DNA of 64,000 nucleotides from Pholis gunnellus (GCA_910591455.2 OU342824.1:3567001-3631000), one strand, 5' to 3'. Positions 23,189 to 37,383 are shown, counted from the first letter of the stretch. The notes: generated from the sequence alone by a model not told the origin. A program made the numbers and translations.

Positions 23189-23875
23189 CATCGCCCGTTT
23201 GCCAAGTCATTTTAAATGGTCCCTGTTTCTACAACAGTGGAGGCAAAGGAAGTTTTTTCACTGAATCTGAGTGCGGTCTGGAATTTGCTCATCAACTTTG
23301 ACTCTTTTGAAATCCCCTTCCTGAGTCTGCGTTCAGCACTTGCAAGGAGCCAAAGTTCAGCCGACTCAAATGTTTGCGGCCATAAAAATAATATATTTTA
23401 AATTAAAATACAACCATTTATTTCCTAATCATTTGGATTGAGTGTGTTCATGCAAATAACCACTATAGATGACAATAACGGAGCAAAAGGACAATATTTA
23501 GAGTTTTCGGACGGCTTACACCGACTTTTTGGACAAATACCGGGTTCTCACAAGTATATAGTAGTATAAATGTGTGTGTGGGTGTGTTACCACCTTGTCT
23601 GCCCCCAAGCAGCCGTAGCTCATCACATCTGCTGCTCAGGAATCTGAAGTCCATCAGCCAGCCGGAGTGAGACGACCTCCATGCCAGCTGTAATTTACCA
23701 CAGGGAGAGATGGGATTGTGTGTCTGTGTGTGCTTGAGTGTGCGTTTGTGACAGATCAACACGCACACACACACACACATAGACACACCACAGGTGGACG
23801 GTGAGTTTTCACGGGCAAAAAAAACAAAACCCAGTCGCAACTGCGCCATCCAAGTGCCCCAATTCACTCTTTCCG

Positions 23876-23878
<3 letters not shown>

Positions 23879-23966
<88 letters not shown>
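23879..23966 (+). repeat. (CA)n microsatellite
   Basis: 44 CA units, about 690 bp downstream of the 54-unit (GT)n run and complementary to it. Confidence 0.98.
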
Positions 23967-23968
<2 letters not shown>

Positions 23969-23999
23969 AACCCGTCAGGGAAAATCTCCAGCTGCTAAT

Positions 24000-25854
24000 C
24001 TGATAATCCCGCGCAGATGTGTGTCCTGCAGCAGGAAGCAGGAACAGTGTGAGTTTGCGTGCGAGGGAGGCGGAGACGGAGGGCGAGCGGTGAGCGGGCG
24101 GGGCCGCCGATGCAGAGGAGCGGGTGTTTCATCCAGGCGTCATCGGTCCTCCCTCAGTAATCGACGCCGGTGTTAACGCACAGCCGAGACACAGCTGATG
24201 ATGTCATGGAGATGAAAAAAGGATGGGAAGCTATATTCATAGTGTCTTGGCAGTAATAGTATTAACTATGATTCATAAGCTGCTTAGTGTTAGGAAGTTA
24301 AACGGGTCATAATTCCCTCTAATTAGTTTTTATTCAAATTATTTATGTTTTTTGCCAAAAACTACCTTTACAAGATTACACTTGAACACATCGTGATAGC
24401 GGTATAATTTAATCATCATAACGTAGGTCAACGCGACCTCTGTTAGCGTTAGCCGTTAGCTTGATTATAAGCAGGAGCGTGCTTGAGAGAGAGACTGCGA
24501 TTTCTCTGAGCAGCATGACGGGAATAAATTACACTCGCTCACGCTAGAGAACTTCCACACAGAGGACATTTTACGCTATCCGTATTAGAAAGTGGAAAGG
24601 TAAAAAAAAAAGCGCTAAGAGATCATAACCTCTCACAAGATCGTCTTTTAGAATCCGGCAGCGCGGCCGCTCTTCACCAACCGGTAGACCCAGGGCATGA
24701 TGGGAAACCGCCCGGCCGCCGCCTAATCAAAGAGCTGATTGGTTCTTAGTTTTGATCCGTCTGTGTAATTACAATGTTTAACGCTAGATTGGAGGACATT
24801 AGTCTCATGTTGTGGAATGAAGGTTTAATCTGTTAATCTGATAATGATAATAATAAAGGTTATTTATGTCTTGTTTTTAAAACTAGCAATTACAAAGTGC
24901 TCTGCGAGGCAGACAGAAAGGATAAAGGATGGAATACAATGTCAGACACACTTACATTTCTATAAAGGCTATAATTACAAACAAAGATAAATAAATACAA
25001 ACGCGTTTCTGTGACTTCCTGTATATTATGTTGAGGCCCAAACTCTGCTGCTGTGTGGAAAGAAGTGAGTCTGTGTGATAGTGCTTGAATGACTGAGTGT
25101 GAGGGCACTGCAGCAGACTCTTGTGAGCAGCTATTCCTGGCACTCACTGGAGGGAAAAAAAGGCGACACGTTTTTACAAAGGGGAAGTGGGACAAGTTGG
25201 AAAACCACGGGTGTGTAGGTTGTACTTTTAAACGGGGGGGGGGGGGCATATTATCTGCTGAAGTAACTTCTTTTTAAATGTGCACCTCACATACATACAT
25301 TAATGCATTTGAAATGTATAAACCCCTGGACTTCAATAGCTCATATGTGTTTTTAGCAAGATTTTCAAAACGTTCTGCTCATTCGGAGAACTATATCGTT
25401 GTCATATTTTGAAAAAAAAATAAAGAAAGAAATAAATCCATAAAAATCCATCTGCCCTATAGTCTGCTGTGTATTACATTATTCACACACAGAACCCTCT
25501 TGGGACTCGTTCTGGACGAGACCAAGTTTAGTGGAGCAGCTGTGTGCTGCGCCTCTTCGAAAACACAACTAAATGAAAACACTTCTGATCAGGCATAAAT
25601 CTCACGACCGCGTGGCCTAACGGTTCGCACAAATGTCGACTCCCCACCTCCGATGAAGTGCAGCTCACTGCTTCTTCCCCGAGCATTTCAGTGGGAAGCA
25701 AACCGGAGTAGAGAGACAAAGCTGTCTCTGTGTCTGTTAGTATGCAACGTATCCTCATTCAACGGTTCCGATGTTGTCTTACGAAAGTAATTCCTCATTT
25801 TTTGGGCATTTTCATACGAAAGAACAGCAAAACACGTGTCCATTTTTGCTACTT
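24000..25854. other. Intronic, with two CpG-richer patches
   Basis: 24055-24185 (CGGAGACGGAGGGCGAGCGG and following) and 24655-24722 (GCAGCGCGGCCGC and CCGCCCGGCCGCCGCC) are CpG-rich compared with their surroundings. They could be an enhancer or an alternative promoter, but no exon or start is evident. A G13 run lies at 25234-25246. No gene seen. Confidence 0.4.
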
Positions 25855-26010
25855 ACGGTCTTTTCAAAATAAACTCCCGTCTTCCCTGGAAACAACTTAA
25901 GTTAGGTTGAGGCAACAAAACTACTTGTTTAGGTTTTGGAAAATATCGTGAAATACGTTGTTAGGTTTCGGAAAATATTACATGGGGAACAAACGGCGGT
26001 CCCCAAACGC
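25855..26010 (+). repeat. Dispersed repeat family A, partial copy
   Basis: Carries GGTCTTTTCAAAATAAACTC, GTTAGGTTGAGGCAACAAAA, TACTTGTTTAGGTTTTGGAA and AACAAACGGCGGTCCCC, in family A order but shortened. Confidence 0.7.
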
Positions 26011-27858
26011 TGGATGGGAACGCCCTGCAGTGTGATATTTGCATGTGTCGCGAGCCTTCAGGTAGCCCCAGCCAGTCAAATGCTAGCATGCTAGGTCGTC
26101 TTGGAGATCTCAGCTTCCAGGGAGGGTTCATCAGAATGACCCAATATGACTTCACTCCAAAGGAAATGTGAGCAAGTTCGCTCAAAGATTGTTAGGGACA
26201 ATTCTGTCCTCCGTCCATTCGCAAACCTACAGAGTGTGTTCTAGTCAGAGACGGAGACCGGTTCAGTGTCCTAAACACTCCTGAATACTGTGACACGATG
26301 TGTAAAAGAACACCACTCTGTTCATCCAACTTGGCCTATTAGTGCAGACGGAGTACGTCTAAGCTGATATTGGACCATGTGTTTGGGCTGAGGAGGACAA
26401 AACAATAGTTATTGTTTTATTCATGCTGCAAAATGCAACCTTTTTAACGTTTAACTGTTAGGTTTGCAGATGTGTAGAAAAACAAGGATATAGTGGATTT
26501 AGGTTCACCTGCTGCTGCTGCTGCCACTTCGTCAGTGTTTGTTTTTGGAGCCAGCAGACTTGGGGAGAAGAGATGATGTGAGCCCTCTCTTAGAGACCTG
26601 TCAGTCAAAGCAAACGCAACCCCGAACGTACCACTTTTAGAGCCCTGTTATCTTCAAAATGAGTTTCAGAACTGTCTCCACAATGCGCGGCGGGAGGAGT
26701 GAAAGAGGCAGTTCAAACCCAGCCTCAGGTGGGGGAAGAAAAAACTGACGTCCTCCCTGTTTCTCCCAGGTTTTTTGCAGCCAGCACACAGATGGTAGTA
26801 TGTGAACGTGGTAAAACCATCAATGCCTTTGTACTGTGCTCATGAAAGCGAGCATATGCCAGGATCAGAAAAAAATATATACGGAGCACATCCTTCAAAT
26901 TATGTTAGTTGTGGGGAGAAAATGTTGTTCAAGTTTCTACATTCAGAACGGCCACTTTCAGACGTGTCACTTTATGCCAATCCCATGCAGTTTGGGGCCA
27001 AAACCATTCCGCTTTTTTTTTTTTAGCAAATTTTTTTTTTTTTTCTCCCATTCTAAAATTACGTATTTGAATATTTCTGCAGTGTCCCTAAACGGTCTTG
27101 GAATTGTGTAAATCTAGATATTGTTGCAATAACTTCCAAGACGTCATCATATACACCCATCATCATTTTCTATGTCCTTACATACATTCTCACAATTTAT
27201 TCCAATTAATTATTTTATCACGATAGGGAACCACTTGACATACACACTGTTGAGCTGCATCTGAAGTTCATCTTCAAGTTCCCAGCTTTCAGATGATGTC
27301 CACAACTACGTGGCATCTACTCTTATGTCCTTCTAAAGATCCCCTGCCCCTCCCCCCCAAAAGACAAAAACAGGTCTTTGTGGGTCTCCGTTAACAAGCA
27401 TCCTATAAGTTTCTCAAATGTGTCAATTTGCAGCTTCTCACCTTGTTACACCATTGTAAACTGGATAACTTTGAGACTGTTGGTGAAACTCCAAATTGAG
27501 TAAGATTTGGCCTCGATATTCACTGTGATATACAAGTCCTGCACCTGTGTGGAATTGGCTTCACTCGGCAGAACCAGATGTTGCCGCCCGGTTAAAACCA
27601 GAATGTGAATTTACCATTTATTTCACAGAATAAGACCGCTACAACAAAAGAGCTACATCAAGAGGAAGCTAGCTAGCTAGGTACATAGCCATGGCTAGCC
27701 TTAGCTAAAGCTAAAATTCACTTCACATTGATTTTTTTCAACCCACGGTAGCACTGGAGCGGCGTATTGCAAACTGCATTTTTAGATAGGAAACCAATTT
27801 AGTTTGATTCAGTCTTGAAGGCCCGGATCTTTCATTTTGTGACAGAGAGGCAAATATG
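26011..27858. other. Intronic, no gene seen
   Basis: Contains a (CTG)n stretch at about 26508-26525, poly-T tracts (27012-27045) and a GCTAGCTAGCTAG stretch near 27670. No gene or other repeat recognised. Confidence 0.5.
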
Positions 27859-27859
27859 C

Positions 27860-27890
<31 letters not shown>

Positions 27891-27899
27891 ACACACACA
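27859..27899 (+). repeat. C18 tract joined to (CA)n
   Basis: Eighteen C followed directly by about 12 CA units. Confidence 0.95.
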
Positions 27900-28149
27900 G
27901 CTGGGGCTATTAAAGAGAGGCACGAATAGGAGCTTGGTGAGAGATAATTGTCTCATAAGTCAGTAAGCACAGCTGTTGGCAAGGTCAAGTTTCATTTATG
28001 GACACATGTCGCCGCTCTCAGTTTCATCTCTGTCTTTTCCAATCCGTCATCCCTTTTCTCTCTTTTTCCCCTTTTTCTCTCCGTCTGAGCCTGTCCCTGT
28101 ACCTGTCCCGCTCCCTGTCACAGCCCCCCACCCCTTCCCTCCCTCTCTT

Positions 28150-28260
28150 TCTGCATGGTCGGGCTTCAGGATTGCTTGTGCCCTTCAATGAATATTAATG
28201 GCGGAGTTTGGATATTATATGAAAATGAACTGTTTATTTACAGTCTCTCTCCCCCTCTCT
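28150..28260. promoter_or_regulatory. Candidate conserved non-coding element
   Basis: The stretch CTTCAATGAATATTAATGGC followed by GGATATTATATGAAAATGAA has the AT-rich, low-repeat texture and homeodomain-type cores common in deeply conserved vertebrate elements. It sits immediately upstream of a (CT)n tract and a perfect hairpin. This is pattern recognition only, with no alignment. Confidence 0.25.
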
Positions 28261-28293
28261 CTCTCTCTCTCTTTTGGCTTTATGGGAGGTTGG

Positions 28294-28330
28294 CGGGAGT
28301 CTGGCAGCTGGGTTGGCTGCCAGACTCCCG
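28294..28330. other. Perfect 15-bp hairpin
   Basis: CGGGAGTCTGGCAGC (28294-28308) is the exact reverse complement of 28316-28330, with a 7-nt loop TGGGTTG. The stem is GC-rich, so it would be stable in either strand's transcript. Confidence 0.9.
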
Positions 28331-29279
28331 AGTACGAGTGTGAAATAGGCCGGCGCTGTGCTAAATAGGATTCGGGTCAGTAAGAGGCTGTGGCCAACCA
28401 GATCCATCATACGGCTCTAGAGGAGCCTTCTCCTTCTCCCAAACAACAACACCAAGGCAAAGCTCCGTGTTGTTTGGAACGGGGAGATGAATGGGAGGCG
28501 TCTCAAGTCGTTCCGGGTGTTTCGCAGTGGTACATAAGGTTTTTGCTCTTTTTAGCAAAAAGGAGCGACGTAGGTTACCAAAGTATCCTGGAGTTTGGAA
28601 ATAACTGAGTTTTTTTAAGTGGGGTGTTATGTATAGTCCTGTGTTCTGTGAGGTAAAATTCCTGTTTTTGTCAATGGAGTCTCGTGGCTTTGAAGAATGC
28701 AACGTAACCACTCCAGTTCCCCGTCAGAAAGGGCTGTCTGACAGCGAGGTAAAGCTGTTGTGGACAAGAGCGGCAGAAACAACTTCTCTTAATATAATTG
28801 TACACTACATGTCGAATATTTTCACCGCTTTGCCTCGCCGTCAGAGAGCCCTTACGACAGGAAATTGAAGCCGTTACACGGCAACGTCAAGTGATGTGGG
28901 AAAAACGTTTTTTTCAAGGGCATGGGAATTATCCTTTTTGAGGCTAAAGCATATACTTCTGCCAAAGTTTGAATGTTAGATTTAAAAACAGGAACACCAC
29001 TGGGAAGTTATAAAATGATATCAAAACCTCAGAACAAAACCCGCCCGTATGTTGTTGTTTGTATAGTGGCAGAGACCAGATTCTAGACCAGGGAAAAGTA
29101 CGTGTTACCTAAATTAAGTCAAAGTAGCAATAAGTCCTGCCTGGCTAAAAACTTTTTTAAATGAAGTACTTAGTTAGAAGGGTATAGTTTGGTGTCGATG
29201 TCTACCGAAAACCAATATCTGAATTTTCATGGTTTCCTTTGAGTTCAACAATAACCGTAAAGAACAAACGGTAGAAACG
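28331..29279. other. Intronic, no gene seen
   Basis: No gene recognised. The open frames at 28361-28711 and 28629-28868 lack recognisable domains. A GGTTACGTAA-like or TTAAGTCAAAGT phrase near 29100-29190 might be a very old family A remnant, but I could not align it. Confidence 0.4.
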
Positions 29280-29600
29280 AATGAAAGATGATGAATGAAG
29301 GAAGGGAGGGGGTAAGGGAGGAAGGAAAATAAGACAAAAGGACAAAGGTAAGAAAGAAGAAAGGATGTAAGTAAATATTAGGAATGATGTGAGGAAGGAA
29401 AACGATAAAGAAATAGGAATAATAGGAAACAGAAGGATGAAAAGAAAAAGGAAGGATAAAAGGAAGAAAGGAGAGACAAAGCAGAAGGGAACAAACATCA
29501 AAAAAGTGATGGGGAAGAGTGATATTACTGATGTATCTAATGCAAGTAAAGACTGACTTAATAATGAAAGAGGAGAGGAATAAATACATATAGATAAGAT
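29280..29600 (+). repeat. 320-bp purine-rich tract
   Basis: The + strand is nearly all A and G (GGAAGGAGGG, GGAAGGAAAA, AGAAGAAAGG). It is a degenerate GGAA/GAAA simple repeat. The minus-strand open frames here (29202-29663) are Leu/Phe/Ser-rich artefacts of the complementary pyrimidine strand. Confidence 0.85.
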
Positions 29601-29639
29601 AAGGAAGAAAAAGACAAACTGAATACAAGGCTCAGGTAC

Positions 29640-29860
29640 TATCCTGAGCCTTCCACTTAGCACTTATTGTATTCATATTAGTTTGTTTCTGCACTGTACG
29701 TTTGCTCTGGTTTATGCTCTTAGATGCTTGTTTAACAAAGGAGATGCACTTATGACTTCTGGTGACTAGTAGTTCTCTTGAATACCGATGTTAAATACAC
29801 TTATTGTAATTTGCTTTGGATAAAAGCGTCTGCTAAATGACTGTAATGTAATGTACGAGC
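29640..29860 (+). mobile_element. SINE/LINE-like 3' tail
   Basis: Ends with CTTTGGATAAAAGCGTCTGC then TAAATGACTGTAATGTAATG. This is a 3' end I recognise from very common fish retroposons, finishing in a short (TGTAA)n-type repeat. The body upstream (GCACTTATTGTATTCATATT and so on) fits the same element. No promoter box was identified, so the copy is probably 5' truncated. Confidence 0.6.
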
Positions 29861-30744
29861 TGTAACTGAAGCTGCTAGATGAAGGTGTTGGAGTAGAACG
29901 TGTAATGTTTCCCTCAAACGCTGTGTGGAGAAAAGTCTACTTTTGGAAATGTTAGTGTTGAACATCAGCACTTCAAACCGTACTGAAGTATGACACCCGA
30001 GGAACACTGGAACCTTCCACCCCCGCTGACTGCACAACTAGAGACGACACTTAACGTCACGTCTCGTCGACGGGGGACATTTTACCAGTTTCCACTGCAA
30101 ATTAGCTCAATCCCAGACTGCTCTTGAATCCAGCAACATTTTCTGTCGTACAAAGTTTTCATTCGTCCCCCCCCCCATTTTAATTAGGGTTAGCTGACAA
30201 AAACCGCTGATTGTGGAGACAGCCATATAAGTCTATGTGACAGGCGGACAGAAACACAAAGTACGCATTTGCGTCCCGTCACGGTCTTGAAATGTGTAGT
30301 TTGTAAAGATAACAGCAGATTGTCCTCTGCTGAGCCCGGCCCGTCTGAGAGCCGCCATATTTAGAGTCCAGACGTGAAGCGAGTGGGGAACGGCAGACCT
30401 TCACCGTATTGTTGCTGCTGACCAATAAACCCAGGTTTAAACATGGTGTTTTAAGTTTAGAATGGAGATGATTGATTTTTCTTCTCATTGACTCTCTCTT
30501 GCTACACTGTTGTTCTGTGGGCAATTCAATAGCCTCGCATTTAAGCTATTGATCGGATCACTCTACACGACCTGCAGGGCACGAGGGCACACAACAACCC
30601 CTTCTTACTCGCAGCTAATCACACACCGACGCTTGTTTAGTCTGATACCGACGTAAACCCATCCACGTCACTATTAGACGCTCGGAGCAAATTGCGTAGT
30701 ATAAAGAGCGAGACAATCGCCCGTAGGGTGGAGGGTGGGTCGAA
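29861..30744. other. Intronic, no gene seen
   Basis: No gene or clear repeat recognised. A C run lies near 30168. Confidence 0.5.
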
Positions 30745-31520
30745 CAAACACAGGACTTTCACCCAAGAGACTGCTGTTTGTGTCCAGTGTGAAACCATGT
30801 CAACGTTGACTTATTTAAACATAATTTGGCTACATAACTTACAAACTTACTTAAGTTGCAATTGAACTTATTTAACAAAACATATATCCTACATATATTT
30901 GAACCCAAACCACTATATTTTCTTAAGCCTATCCATGGAGTTTTGTTTTCTAAGATAAGTGGACCTACGTTGGAAGATTATTTTGAAAGTACACTGCATG
31001 CATGTAAGGAGTGGAAACGGTTTCCTTTAAACACAGAACATTATTTTGAAAATATACTTTATGTATGTAACGACCTGAAACTGTACGTTTCCTGTGAACA
31101 CCGAGGATTATTTTGAAAATACACTGCATGCATGTAAGGTGTGGAAACTGTATGTATCCTAAAAACATTATTTTGAAATCACACGCAAGTATGTAACAAG
31201 CGTAACTGTATGTTTCCTGTGAACATGGAAGATTATTTTGAAAATCCATTATGGAAGAATTTTTTGCAAATACACTCTGTATGTTAAGAGCGGAAACTAT
31301 ACGCTTCCTGTACACGGAACATTATTTTGAAAATACACTGTATGCATGTAACAACCTGAAACTGTACGTTTCCTGTGAACACGGTAGATTACTTTGAAAA
31401 TACACAATGTATGAAACAGGCGAACAAAACTGACAACCCATCATTGGCACGTCTTAAACTGCCTAGAGGGGAACCTAGAGCGTCGCAGTTTAAAGCACAG
31501 GGCCTCTGTATTTTTGACGA
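30745..31520 (-). repeat. Dispersed repeat family A with large internal array
   Basis: On the minus strand it runs from the end near 31520 (CTCCCAACTCGTCAAAAATA) to the GGTCTC-like GTCTCTTGGGTGAAAGTCCT block near 30760. The interior is dominated by a tandem array (30975-31405), so this copy is longer than the others. Confidence 0.8.
30975..31405 (-). repeat. 60-68 bp minisatellite inside family A
   Basis: TTATTTTGAAA or close variants recur at about 30978, 31039, 31107, 31167, 31231, 31320 and 31387. Units carry CACTGCATGCATGTAA, GAAACTGTACGTTTCCTGTG and GAACA. Units vary more than those in the 11.9-kb array, so this expansion is older or more disrupted. Confidence 0.9.
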
Positions 31521-32539
31521 GTTGGGAGTGAGACTGTGTGGCATTAAATGAACATACCTGAGGGCTGATGATCATAACCAATGACCTGGTGCCATTACTA
31601 CCTCTATAGACATCTAGCGCTCGGCGAGCAAAGTGAGATTCCTGCAGGAGAAACCGTATTTCTTTTGCCAATGCATGCAATTAACTGGGTTCATAACAGA
31701 GCTCTCAAGAGTACACATGCACGACAAAGACTTCACACAGGGAAAGTATTTAGTTTGGCATTAAAGCAATGGGATACCATCCCTCCACGGGACGTGTCCA
31801 AACCAATTAAATCCTCTCTGATTGAAACGGACATGTTGCATTTCAGTGCTGGCGGAAAATTGGAAATTGGTATAGCCTCTTATTTAGTAAATCTTTTTTT
31901 TTTATTTGTGGATCGTAAAGTACACATTTGTTTCCAGTATTCTCACTAATTTATCTTCATATTACAGTTGCTGGGTTACTTCACAGCGTATAAAAATCTC
32001 TCCTCCTGGCGTTAAATCATAAAAATAGTTTTAGCTTTTTGCACAATTAAGCCTAGCGATGTATCCCCTCTTCATTAAATGGCTACAATAGCTGTTTTTC
32101 TATTAATGTATTATTGTGTACATTATGAAAATGGACGAAATTAGATAAAACGTCCTCAATTGCGCGGAAACGGTTTTATGCATAAACCAAATGGATTATG
32201 GAAACGCTTACGCCAAAAAAAGATCTGACGTAGCCAACATCTAACCCACGACTGATCAGTTGTTTCTGCCATCGGCTTCTTAATGAATGTATGTATATAT
32301 ACATATACGGTATATAGTCTTCATCTCCATATCATGAAACATGGCCAATAGTAGCTGACATGAAAGTAAAATGAAAACTTGCCCAATTGAAACAAATTTC
32401 TCCCCATGTTTCATCTCATGGATCGTTTCTCTTGTACTTGGTTTATGCTGGATTACAGCCAATGTGCATCCTACAGCGTTCCAGTTGATGGAAACGCAAC
32501 TAATTCGCTTTTCTTTTTGGCGACATTTCAAAAGTTTGC
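31521..32539. other. Intronic, no gene seen
   Basis: The open frame at 31581-31949 has no recognisable domain. AT-rich stretch 31980-32330. Confidence 0.5.
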
Positions 32540-33110
32540 TTAAACCCTTGAACCCCCAAACCCTGCCGGCAGGATGGAAAAGCATGTTTTTTTTTAAACA
32601 ATTGCCAAAACGACACCATTTATCCTCGCCAGAAGCTGTGAAAGCTGTCATAATCTTCAGAGTTTCATCTTTTTGAGGGTTCTCAAACACATCACGTGTG
32701 ACGAACGCTTCCGTCAGAATAAGTAACCGAAACTAAGCTGAACATTTTTATTATATTTGATATATTGATATTTCATAATCAACGCCCCGGAATAAACAGT
32801 TTGAAGTAACCAGATACTGTAAAAAGCATTAAATGCTGCTGTTTGGCATCTCGGAAACATGTTGGATGTAGAGATTCCAGTGTTTGCCAGTTTTTGTAAA
32901 ATATATTGTCAAAGAAATTCAACTTAATTTGTTTTCTTTTCTGTGATTTATGGCATTGTAACTGTGTTATTCTGTACAAAAGACATTTTTGAGTCCTTTC
33001 TACTCCCAGTCATGATTGTGCTGGACTTTTATACTTCAGCGAAAATCAAGGCCACAGAGAGAAAAATGTGAGAAAAAAGCCCTGAAACTGCTTTGGTTTC
33101 AGGAGGTTAA
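32540..33110 (+). mobile_element. piggyBac-type MITE (family C), copy 2
   Basis: TTAA at 32540-32543 and 33107-33110 flank inverted ends (ACCCTTGAACCCCCAAA on the left; TTTGGTTTCAGGAGG on the right). Interior blocks ATGACGAACGCTT-like, ATTGTCAAAGAAATTCAA, TATGGCATTGTAACTGTGTT and AAAATCAAGGCCACA match copy 1 in order. It is shorter than copy 1 by about 70 bp through internal indels. No coding capacity. Confidence 0.87.
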
Positions 33111-33733
33111 AATCAGCATGGCAATTGAATGAAAACACTATTTACTTTAGCAAAATTGCCACACAAAATCTAAAAAGCCAAGGAAAGTGAAAGTGCTGTG
33201 GAAGCAGCAGCACTAAAGACTGCTCAGGAACAGTTGTGTCTGTACTGACTACATGCAGCTGCCTGTTCCTTCCATGTGACCCAACTATGACTCGTCTGTC
33301 ATGGGGGGGGGCTCGTAGTCGGCATCCCAACATTGAAGTCCGTTTTTTAATTGGCTTCCATACCCAGGAGAAATGTTACATTAACGAGCATAAAAAAACC
33401 CGCAATTGAAAGTACTTCTAATAATCCTGTATCAGCATGCAGCGTCTTCTCATCTTCTACCTCACACACACCACTTAATTGATAGTGTTAACGGCATGCC
33501 GTTATTGCACTACACCTATGCTGACTATCTGAACAGCTCCGGGACCCAATGAAATGTAAAAATGGTGATCCATCAGCCCCCCCCACCCCCCCACCCCCCG
33601 CGGCGTCTCGGCTGCATTTCCCTTTATAGATTGGAGGCATTTCCTTTCTGCTGATGTCAGGAGGTGTGTTTTAGGGCCACACATTCACACATTGTGAGAA
33701 ATGGGACGTTGCTTGTCATGCTGCTTTTGTGCC

Positions 33734-33805
<72 letters not shown>

Positions 33806-34249
33806 CCCCTCCCTCCCTCCCTCCCCCCTGATGAGCCACAGGAAGTGATTATGTCTCACCTATTGGCTACCCTGATGATTATATGGAGTCTGGAGTGCGC
33901 CACCACAAAAACCGCAGGCTTTGTTCATGTTGAATTTAAACTGGTATTGAAGTGAACACATAAAAGTATATACATACTAGTTGAAGTATTCAAATCTCCA
34001 TTTAAGTTAAAGGCTTCATGAACTCATCCTTTTTACTCACATCGCGCACATGAACTCCTGCTGATGGGCGTTATTTCATCTCTAGTGAGCACTCTGCATC
34101 TTAACATGAATGAAAGCCATGTTGTGAGATGGAATAAACATATACACAGCAGATGCATCCAAATGACTGACAGAAAGTCATGTTTGTAAGCACGAATCAT
34201 GAATGAGATAATCCCATTACAAATGGGGAATACACATTCATGATTTAAA
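33111..34249. other. Intronic, simple repeats only
   Basis: Contains a C-rich stretch (33577-33599) and the TGTC array annotated next. No gene recognised. Confidence 0.5.
33735..33800 (+). repeat. (CTGT)n tetranucleotide microsatellite
   Basis: About 16 CTGT units followed by CT/CCCT-rich sequence. Confidence 0.97.
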
Positions 34250-34580
34250 GACGGATTAAGGAAATTAATACGTGATTTTGAAAAATAATTGGTCTACATA
34301 ATTAATTAAAATTTAAATGATCATTTGCAAAATTTATATACTTATATAATTAATGCATATTAATAGCCTTTAAAATGTATTTTGTGATTCCATCGTATCA
34401 TGGAATTACTCATCGACGGATTAAGGAAATGAATAATAGGGATTTAAAAAATAATTGGTCTAATTAATTAAATTAAATATATTGTTATGTTTTTAATGAT
34501 CATATACAATGTTGATGTACTAATATAATTCATTCATTCTTAATAGCCTTTTAAAAAGATAATTAAATTATTAATCGAAA
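34250..34580 (+). repeat. Tandem duplication, two 165-bp units
   Basis: GACGGATTAAGGAAAT begins at 34250 and again at 34415. Both units continue with GATTT-GAAAAATAATTGGTCTA, an ATTAATTAAAATTAAAT-like stretch, AATGATCAT, ATATAATT-AT-CAT and TTAATAGCCTTT. The units differ by small indels and substitutions. AT-rich, non-coding. Confidence 0.88.
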
Positions 34581-34648
34581 TCAATGATTAATTACGAGTT
34601 AGAAAAGTCTCATTAGTGGCACACTGTGGACTCCATACCTCCAGCACT

Positions 34649-34733
34649 AATGTCATTTGCAGGGTGATCAATGAAAGCAACAGAAGATGTACTGTCTTCT
34701 GTTTCTTTCATTGATCACCCTGCAAATTACATT
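34649..34733. other. Near-perfect 39-bp-stem hairpin
   Basis: 34649-34687 pairs with 34695-34733 at 37 of 39 positions. Mismatches are at 34654/34728 and at the A(A/C)A position in the middle of the stem (AAAGCAACAG against CTGTTTCTTT). The loop TGTACTG is 7 nt. Core stem motif: TTTGCAGGGTGATCAATGAA. The length and pairing would suit a Dicer-processed precursor or a short palindromic element, but expression is unknown. Confidence 0.85.
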
Positions 34734-34739
34734 CTTTGT

Positions 34740-37383
<2,644 letters not shown>

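Noticed and set aside
24055..24185. CpG-rich patch as a second ca10 promoter
   Set aside because: No splice donor in a plausible place, no start codon context and no leader-like sequence; kept only as a note in the region entry.
25605..25625. GACCGCGTGGCCTAACGG, resembling the 5' end and A box of tRNA-Arg
   Set aside because: No anticodon arm, no GGTTCGAATCC-type B box and no closing acceptor stem follow, so it is neither a tRNA gene nor a clear tRNA-derived SINE.
29202..29663. 153-codon hydrophobic minus-strand frame
   Set aside because: It is the complement of a purine-rich tract, giving a Leu/Phe/Ser/Ile composition with no domain; the frames at 48344-48735 are the same kind of artefact.
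30975..31405. Regular repeats with spacer-like variation, superficially like a CRISPR array
   Set aside because: The whole 60-68 bp unit is repeated with drift and no constant repeat/unique spacer division exists; it lies in vertebrate intronic DNA inside a transposon.
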